Origin: Rahnella inusitata_A
Lineage (GTDB): Bacteria; Pseudomonadota; Gammaproteobacteria; Enterobacterales; Enterobacteriaceae
DNA: 64,000 bases
Reading direction: 5' to 3'
Assembly: GCF_965118895.1 (NCBI RefSeq)
Contig: NZ_CBCPJJ010000008.1
Coordinates: 124,001 to 188,000, forward strand
Part shown: positions 58,802-64,000 of the stretch, one piece after another
How the letters are laid out: every line of letters begins with the position of its first letter
How positions within the stretch are numbered: position 1 is the first letter of the stretch
Notes under the pieces: generated by a model
What the model was told of the DNA's origin: nothing
What the model saw: only the letters and a program-made list of their open reading frames with translations
Database searches by the model: none
Program-made: the position numbers and the translations under genes

Positions 58802-61152
58802 CAGAAGCTGTATTTCAGCGAGCCGATGAACGTGCGTTCCTGTCCCGGATAACAGCTGGTGTCGTCGTCACAGGTGCCGACATAGTCGTGATCCAACAGG
58901 TTCTGAATGTTAAACCCGACGGATACATGTTTATTCACCTGATATTTCGCGCCCGCATCCACCAGTGCGAAGTTTTTCACCGGCACCGTATTGGCATTAT
59001 CGCCGTACATACTGCCGACATAACGCACGCCGGTGCTCAGCATCAGGCCATCCAGTACGCCCTGATGAAAGCCGTAGTTCAGCCAGGTGGAGGCCATATG
59101 TTTCGGCACGTTGGCCTGCTCGTTGCCGCGATCGCCGTTGTTGCTGGCGGTGATTTCGGTTTCGGTATAGGTGTACGACGCCAGCACATCGAGATTCTGC
59201 GTCAGTTTCACCGTGCTTTCCGCTTCGATCCCGCGTGAGCGGACTTCGCCGGACGCCACCTGATAACCGGTGATCACGTTGTTGACGATCTCGTTGGTCA
59301 GCACGTTGCTTTTGGTGATATCAAACGCGGCCAGCGTCAACAGCATGCTGGCGTCCGGCTGATATTTCACCCCGACTTCATACTGGTGCGCCTTGCTCGG
59401 ATCGAACGTGCGGTTTTTGCTGTCGGTACCGCTGTTAGGCACAAAGGATTCAGCGTAGCTGATGTACGGCGCGAGGCCATTTTCGGCCAGATAGGTCAGC
59501 CCTGCACGACCGGTCCAGGCACTTTTATCCAGCCAGCTGGTGTTGTCGTTCAGATTATTTTGCGTGCGCATGCTGATGTCATCGTGGCGACCCCCTAAGG
59601 TGAGCAACCATTTTGGCGTCAGTGATATCTGATCCTGCATATACAGGCCGAGCTGCGCGGTGGTCTGATCATTATTGTTCAGCGCGTAGGTCGGATCGGC
59701 GATGTTCAGGCCATATACCGGATTGTAGATATCCAGCGTCGGTGCGACCGCACCGAAACGTTTGGCATTGCCGTCAAGGCGGCTGTAATCAAGTCCGGTT
59801 AACAGGCGGTGCGTGACGGAGGCGGTCGAGAAATCGGCCTGCAACTGGTTATCGAGGTTGAACGCATTCATGTGTTCATCAAAACGAATGGCGTTGCGCG
59901 ATACCGTGCCGGTGGTGAAATTGACCGAGCCGGGCAGCAGGTTATTGAGAATGGTGTCGGTTTGCCCGTAACGCACATTCTGGCGGAACTGGAACGTATC
60001 GTTGAACTGATGGCTCAGCTCATAGCCGAAGGTGAACTGTTCCTGACGAAAACGGTTGTAGCTGTAATCGCCCAGCAGGGTATCCGTGACTTTTCCGCCT
60101 GGTTTGGTCAGCACGGCGATGGTGCCGCCGGAAGTGTCTCGCAGATAATCGGCACGCACGGTCAGGCTGGTGTCGGCATCCGGTAACCAGGTAAAAGAGG
60201 GCGCGAGGTACACGCGGTTGTCTTCCACATCCGGGCCGTCGCGGTACTGAAACTGGGTATCGCTGTCGCGGGCAACGCCAATCACGCGATACAGATAGTG
60301 GCTGTCGTCGTCAATTTTGTCGCTCATATCAAACTGCGCCTGACGGCGGTTGAAATTGCCCAGCTCCAGTTCCACATCGTGCACGCCCTGTGCAGAGGGC
60401 AGTTTGCTGACGCGGTTGACGATCCCGCCCGCATCTCCCAGACCAAACAGGGTGGACGACGGCCCGCGCACGATATCAATGCGTTCCAGCGCATACGGTT
60501 CGGTGCGGAAATAGCTGTAACTGTTGTTGAGCTGGCGCAGCCCGTCGCGGTAATCGTTGGTGGTCAGGGCGTTGAATCCGCGGATGTAAATCCAGTCATA
60601 GCCCTTAGGATCGACGCCGTAGGTTTCGGTTTTAACGCCCGGCACATAACGCAGCGCTTCGGTGACGCTTTGCACGTTCTGTTGATCCATACGTTCGCGG
60701 GTCACGACCGAGACCGACTGCGGCACTTCCAGCAGCGGCGTGTCGGTTTTGGTGGCGGAGCTGGTTTGCTGCGGCACACTGGAATACGGGCTGGATTGTC
60801 CGGTGACGGTCAGGGTATCGGCTCCGGCAGGCTGCGGCGCGACCACCACGGTGCCATTGTCGATGCTGTAGCCCAAACCGCTGCCGCCTAACAGGCGGGC
60901 GAGCGCGGCCTCCAGCGTCATCTCTCCCTGCACCCCGGGCGCATTTTTATTGGCGACAGAGGCGGGTGCGGCAATCAGCTGCACACCAGCCTGCTGCGCC
61001 AGTGCATTCAGTGAAGTGATCAAAGGCTGTGCTGGCAGCGAGACGTGCAGCGCGGCGGCCTGCGCCACGGCGAACGGTGAACAGACGCCTAACGCCAGTG
61101 CGGCGAGGCCGGATTTAACGCGGGCACCCTGATAGAAAGTAAAAATGGTCAT
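58801..61152 (-). CDS. TonB-dependent ferric-siderophore receptor/transducer
   Basis: An outer-membrane receptor of 783 residues. After a signal peptide (about 1-33), an STN signalling domain (about 35-110) typical of transducers that talk to FecR proteins is followed by the TonB box region (DTLTVTGQ), a plug domain (about 130-250; YDWIYIRGFNALTTNDYRDGLR, IDIVRGPSSTLFGLGDAGG) and a 22-strand barrel to the C-terminal GSLKYSF with terminal Phe. The layout resembles FpvA, FoxA and FhuE. The siderophore is unknown; the FhuBD-like partners suggest a hydroxamate. A Fur-like box lies just upstream. Confidence 0.92.
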   Translation of the reverse strand: MTIFTFYQGARVKSGLAALALGVCSPFAVAQAAALHVSLPAQPLITSLNALAQQAGVQLIAAPASVANKNAPGVQGEMTLEAALARLLGGSGLGYSIDNGTVVVAPQPAGADTLTVTGQSSPYSSVPQQTSSATKTDTPLLEVPQSVSVVTRERMDQQNVQSVTEALRYVPGVKTETYGVDPKGYDWIYIRGFNALTTNDYRDGLRQLNNSYSYFRTEPYALERIDIVRGPSSTLFGLGDAGGIVNRVSKLPSAQGVHDVELELGNFNRRQAQFDMSDKIDDDSHYLYRVIGVARDSDTQFQYRDGPDVEDNRVYLAPSFTWLPDADTSLTVRADYLRDTSGGTIAVLTKPGGKVTDTLLGDYSYNRFRQEQFTFGYELSHQFNDTFQFRQNVRYGQTDTILNNLLPGSVNFTTGTVSRNAIRFDEHMNAFNLDNQLQADFSTASVTHRLLTGLDYSRLDGNAKRFGAVAPTLDIYNPVYGLNIADPTYALNNNDQTTAQLGLYMQDQISLTPKWLLTLGGRHDDISMRTQNNLNDNTSWLDKSAWTGRAGLTYLAENGLAPYISYAESFVPNSGTDSKNRTFDPSKAHQYEVGVKYQPDASMLLTLAAFDITKSNVLTNEIVNNVITGYQVASGEVRSRGIEAESTVKLTQNLDVLASYTYTETEITASNNGDRGNEQANVPKHMASTWLNYGFHQGVLDGLMLSTGVRYVGSMYGDNANTVPVKNFALVDAGAKYQVNKHVSVGFNIQNLLDHDYVGTCDDDTSCYPGQERTFIGSLKYSF

Positions 61153-61173
61153 GCAATTTTCCCCAGAAATAAA

Positions 61174-61192
61174 TCAAATAAGAATCATTATC
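61174..61192. promoter_or_regulatory. Fur-like box before the TonB receptor
   Basis: TCAAATAAGAATCATTATC matches the Fur consensus at 14 of 19 positions, with a perfect AATCATTATC half, 22 bp upstream of the receptor ATG. Confidence 0.65.
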
Positions 61193-61269
61193 CTTTCTGA
61201 AGACGAGACAGACGCCAAAACCCTGACGTCGTCTTGTGAATATTTTTACTTTTTTTTTACGCAGGCAGA

Positions 61270-62304
61270 TCAGCGCTTCTCGATCCGGGTTTCCCCCGCC
61301 TGGGAGGTGATCTTCACCGGCAGCACTTTCGGCAGTGCGCGGGCAAAGCTGTCAGGGCGATGCACGTTGAAACTGCCGCTGACGCGCAATCCGGCGACGT
61401 CGGCGGAGGCCGGTCTATAAGGCATGTCGCCGTAGCGGGAAAATTCAGCCAGCGCCAGATCCAGCGGCGTATTGTTGAAATTGATGCGCGACTGACGCCA
61501 GTCGGCGATGGTGTCCGGTGCCACCGGCAACTGGCGGGTCAGATTACCCCGGGCGTCGCTGGTCACCCGCTGAGTGGCGCGCAGCACCATCAGATGCCGG
61601 TCATGGGCGTTCATATCCAGCCGTGCCATCGCCCGCCAGCGGACATCGTCCAGCCAGGCGCGCGGACCGACGCGCACCGCGCCGCTGCCGACCGCGACGT
61701 CTATGCCGTCGCCGCTCATCGACTGCGGGATATAGCGCACGCTGAACTGAGTGCCCAAAACGGTGACGCGCGACGGGCCGCTCAGCACCACAAACGGCTT
61801 ATCTTCCAGATGCTGAACCTGAAACCAGACCTGACCTTTGCTCAGCGTAACTTCCCGCCGCAGCGGGTAATACGCCACCTGAATTTGCGTTTCGGCATCA
61901 AGGTTCAGCACGGTGCCGTCGGGCAGGGTGATCTGCTGAGTTTCACCGCGACCGGTATGCAGTTGGGTGGTCATCACCGGCGGCGCGACATACTGCCACG
62001 CAGGCCAGATCAGCACGGCGCACAGGGCGGCGGCGATGCAGGCACTTTGCCAGAAGGCGCGGCGCGGTATTTTCTGCGGCGCAGAAGGCAATGAAGCCCG
62101 CAGGCGCGCAACGTTTTCCTGCGGTAAATCCCCGACGCGCTGCCACAGCTTCTGCATGGACTCATAACACGCGGCGTTGCCCGCCTGTCCCAGCCATGCC
62201 CTAAATTCCCGCTGCTCGCCGGCGGACAATCCGTCCTGCTGGCGGGTCAGCCAGCGTGCGGCCTGTTCTTCTGGCGACATTTGCCCGGTAATGGCGCTAT
62301 TCAT
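61270..62304 (-). CDS. FecR-family anti-sigma/sigma regulator
   Basis: An inner-membrane protein of 344 residues that relays receptor occupancy to the FecI-like sigma factor. The N-terminal cytoplasmic DUF4880 domain (about 1-80; PEEQAARWLTRQQDGLSAGEQREFRAWL) contacts sigma; a transmembrane helix is at about 86-106 (ACIAAALCAVLIWPAWQYV); the periplasmic FecR domain (LPDGTVLNLDAETQI, LSKGQVWFQV) and a C-terminal STN-like domain follow. The ATG at 62302-62304 overlaps the sigma gene by 8 nt. Confidence 0.9.
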   Translation of the reverse strand: MNSAITGQMSPEEQAARWLTRQQDGLSAGEQREFRAWLGQAGNAACYESMQKLWQRVGDLPQENVARLRASLPSAPQKIPRRAFWQSACIAAALCAVLIWPAWQYVAPPVMTTQLHTGRGETQQITLPDGTVLNLDAETQIQVAYYPLRREVTLSKGQVWFQVQHLEDKPFVVLSGPSRVTVLGTQFSVRYIPQSMSGDGIDVAVGSGAVRVGPRAWLDDVRWRAMARLDMNAHDRHLMVLRATQRVTSDARGNLTRQLPVAPDTIADWRQSRINFNNTPLDLALAEFSRYGDMPYRPASADVAGLRVSGSFNVHRPDSFARALPKVLPVKITSQAGETRIEKR

Positions 62305-62878
62305 TACGGCCATCCTTATTTTTGTGACTGGCGTTCCTGCCGCTGTGCTCCTGCTGCCAGAGATCGTTACTGCTCCGGCAGGCCAGCATGGCGCGAATAA
62401 TATGCTTCTCGACCATGTTGATGGAAATGCCCATCTGACGGGCGACGTCTTTCTGCGACAGCCCGTCAAAGCGGTGAAGAATAAAGGCTTCGCGGCATCG
62501 CGGCGGCAAGGCTTCGATAGTGTTGGTCATCAGCTCAGTATACTGATTTTCTTCAATTAATTCGTAAGGCTGAAGATAAGAGGGCGCAGCAAAATGCTCC
62601 GCATCCGTTTCTTCCGAGGCGTCAGCAGATGAAATCTCCGGGCGACGATAGTGATCGACCAGCAAATTTTTAGCAATGCGGTACAGCAGGCTGCGGTGCG
62701 ATCGGACAGGCTCCGTCACCGTCAGCGCCCGGATAAACGTTTCCTGCGCCATGTCTTCTGCATGTTCGCGGTCACGAAGCTTCCGGTTGATAAACCGATA
62801 TAATTCAGTGTAATACTTCTCGAAAGCAGGCACTTGATTCTCTGAGGATGATAGCGATGAGGCGTATATTACGCACAA
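62297..62878 (-). CDS. FecI-like ECF sigma factor
   Basis: A 193-residue iron-starvation sigma factor. Region 2 is at about 20-85 (FEKYYTELYRFINRKLRDREHAEDMAQETFIRA) and region 4 at about 115-170 (EALPPRCREAFILHRFDGLSQKDVARQMGISINMVEKHI). The frame has no suitable ATG: it opens with TTG at 62878 or GTG at 62833, and neither has a strong ribosome site. GTG would give about 178 residues and a more normal leader length after the Fur box at 62898-62916. The pattern sigma-FecR-receptor is the classic three-compartment signalling set. Confidence 0.88.
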   Translation of the reverse strand: MCVIYASSLSSSENQVPAFEKYYTELYRFINRKLRDREHAEDMAQETFIRALTVTEPVRSHRSLLYRIAKNLLVDHYRRPEISSADASEETDAEHFAAPSYLQPYELIEENQYTELMTNTIEALPPRCREAFILHRFDGLSQKDVARQMGISINMVEKHIIRAMLACRSSNDLWQQEHSGRNASHKNKDGRNE

Positions 62879-62897
62879 ACCGCCGGTAAGTTCATTC

Positions 62898-62916
62898 TTA
62901 AATGATAATCATTCTC
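62898..62916. promoter_or_regulatory. Fur box before the FecI-like sigma gene
   Basis: TTAAATGATAATCATTCTC matches the Fur consensus at 15 of 19 positions, with an unbroken core AATGATAATCATT. It is 20 bp upstream of the sigma frame's first possible start. Confidence 0.8.
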
Positions 62917-62951
62917 GAAATAAATATACCCGATCTGAACATTTCCCCACC

Positions 62952-62967
62952 CGGCACACTTCTTGCA
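62952..62967 (+). promoter_or_regulatory. Sigma54-type promoter of nasR
   Basis: CGGCACACTTCTTGCA has GG (62953-62954) and GC (62965-62966) at the invariant GG-N10-GC spacing and the GGCAC and TTGCA blocks. Transcription would start near 62978, 27 nt before the nasR ATG. Nitrogen (Ntr) control of nas genes is known in Klebsiella. Confidence 0.7.
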
Positions 62968-63004
62968 CTCTCCTTTTTATTCTTCTTCTGCTCAGGTTTT
63001 TACC

Positions 63005-64000
63005 ATGACCTTTAACGCTCTCGATTTTGTACTGGCCTCTAAGAGAAGTGAAATCGCCGGCCTGCAACAGCTGTTGCAAATGGGCAAGCTGGTGGGCGCG
63101 GTCAGTCAGCTGATTCACGTTCTGCAACGCGAACGGGGAACGGCCAATATCTATTTGTGCTCGCAGGGTGAAACCTGGGGGGCTCGTCTGAGCGAACGGG
63201 CGTTTCAGGTGCAGGGGGCAGAACAGGAGGTGAACCGGCAGCTTACCGCGCTGGATCTGAACGGCCCGGCACTGGCGAATGCGTCGCGGTTATTCAGTCG
63301 CATTGCGGCCGTATTACACAGCCTGAGTACCTTGCCGACTTTGCGCCAGCAGGTTCAGACGCTGAGCATCAGTCAGCCCGAAGCAATGAGCCGCTACAGC
63401 GCGGTGATCCGCACTCATCTGGCGCTGGTGTTTGAGGCCGCGGATACCTCCGGCGATCCTTCGGTATCACGGACGCTGCTCGCCATGTTCAGCTTTATGC
63501 AGGGGAAGGAGCTGGCCGGGCAGGAGCGTGCGCTGGGTGCGGCGGGCTTTACCGCGCAGCACTTTGATGATTCTGCGCACCAGCAACTGGTGGAACTGAT
63601 TGAAGGTCAGGAGCGGTGTTTTCAGACCTTCACGGAATTTGCTGATGCGCGCGCGCTGGCGCTATGGCAACAGCAGCTGTGTGCCGACAGCAGCGAGTTC
63701 GAGCGTTTTCGACGTATCGCCTGTACCCGTGCAAAGCCCGCCGATGAAGCTTTGCGCTGGTTTGACGTGACCACTTCGCGCATTGATGGCATGAAAATCG
63801 TCGAAGATTTGCTGGAAGAGATCCTGATGGAGTGCTGCCGTCAGCGCATCCGTGACGCGGAGATCGCCGGAGAATTACAGCAGCAGGAGATCGACCTGAT
63901 ACCGCGTCAGGACAGCCATTATGCGGCGTTGATCCCACCGCAGCTGAGCCGTTCTGTCCTTGAACTGGTCGAGCAGCAGTCCCGTCAGCTACAGGCGCTG
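63005..64000 (+). CDS. nasR: Nitrate-responsive antiterminator NasR, partial
   Basis: The first 332 residues are present; the gene leaves the window on the right. NasR senses nitrate and nitrite and lets RNA polymerase pass a leader terminator before the assimilatory nas operon. The visible part is mostly the NIT nitrate-sensing domain (about 30-285), with the LIHVLQRERGTANIYLCSQG opening. The window ends before the C-terminal ANTAR RNA-binding domain. It stands behind a sigma54-type promoter, and the nas structural genes would be expected just beyond the edge. Confidence 0.88.
   Translation, partial: MTFNALDFVLASKRSEIAGLQQLLQMGKLVGAVSQLIHVLQRERGTANIYLCSQGETWGARLSERAFQVQGAEQEVNRQLTALDLNGPALANASRLFSRIAAVLHSLSTLPTLRQQVQTLSISQPEAMSRYSAVIRTHLALVFEAADTSGDPSVSRTLLAMFSFMQGKELAGQERALGAAGFTAQHFDDSAHQQLVELIEGQERCFQTFTEFADARALALWQQQLCADSSEFERFRRIACTRAKPADEALRWFDVTTSRIDGMKIVEDLLEEILMECCRQRIRDAEIAGELQQQEIDLIPRQDSHYAALIPPQLSRSVLELVEQQSRQLQAL

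Overview
The window looks like chromosome of a Gram-negative gamma-proteobacterium of the Enterobacterales, most likely a Yersiniaceae-type genus such as Rahnella, Ewingella or Rouxiella. The evidence is E. coli-like gene order (narK-narX-narL, rsxABCDGE-nth with ydgK, ynfL/ynfM, mlc-bioD2, ascG/ascFB) mixed with genes E. coli lacks (a complete hut cluster, nasR). The genus is an inference from gene content; no rRNA, tRNA, phage or insertion sequence is visible.

Layout. 1-2.1 kb: partial MHS-type transporter, an orphan 107-residue protein, a FhuF-like ferric reductase. 2.2-6.5 kb: nitrate sensing (narXL) divergent from nitrate transporter narK, with a perfect FNR box and NarL heptamers. 6.6-11.4 kb: autotransporter, LysR regulator starting with TTG, YjjA/DUF2501 protein. 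12.0-20.3 kb: nth, rsxEGDCBA, ydgK, dcuC, all on the minus strand. 21.1-28.8 kb: FAD monooxygenase with a Fur-like box, then a plus-strand operon of GntR regulator, Cys/Met-type PLP enzyme and a sugar-type (CUT1) ABC importer behind a sigma54-like promoter. 29.5-35.7 kb: ynfM, ynfL, mlc with an apparent self-operator, bioD2, a DHA2 drug exporter. 35.7-39.2 kb: a ferric-ion/polyamine-type ABC importer. 39.3-47.8 kb: hut genes (G, I, C on minus; F, D, H, U on plus) with three matching HutC-type operators. 48.0-50.1 kb: PAS-GGDEF-EAL protein. 50.4-54.7 kb: ascG, ascF, ascB (aryl-beta-glucoside use). 54.9-56.0 kb: cytoplasmic clan GH-A-like glycosidase. 56.0-62.9 kb: iron-siderophore system (FecI-like sigma, FecR, TonB transducer, FhuD-like and FhuB-like proteins, no ATPase). 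63.0-64.0 kb: start of nasR behind a -24/-12 promoter.

Themes. Nitrogen and anaerobic respiration recur (narKXL, dcuC, hut, nasR, and probably the GntR-PLP-ABC operon because of its sigma54-like promoter). Iron supply is a second theme (FhuF-like reductase, Fec/Fhu cluster, Fur-like boxes). A third is a family of about 530-610 bp non-coding-looking elements made of two inverted arms, present three times (about 11.4-12.0, 20.5-21.1 and 28.8-29.4 kb). They are dispersed repeats that I cannot assign to a named family with confidence. The most promising undescribed items are this repeat family and the putatively nitrogen-controlled PLP-enzyme/CUT1 operon.
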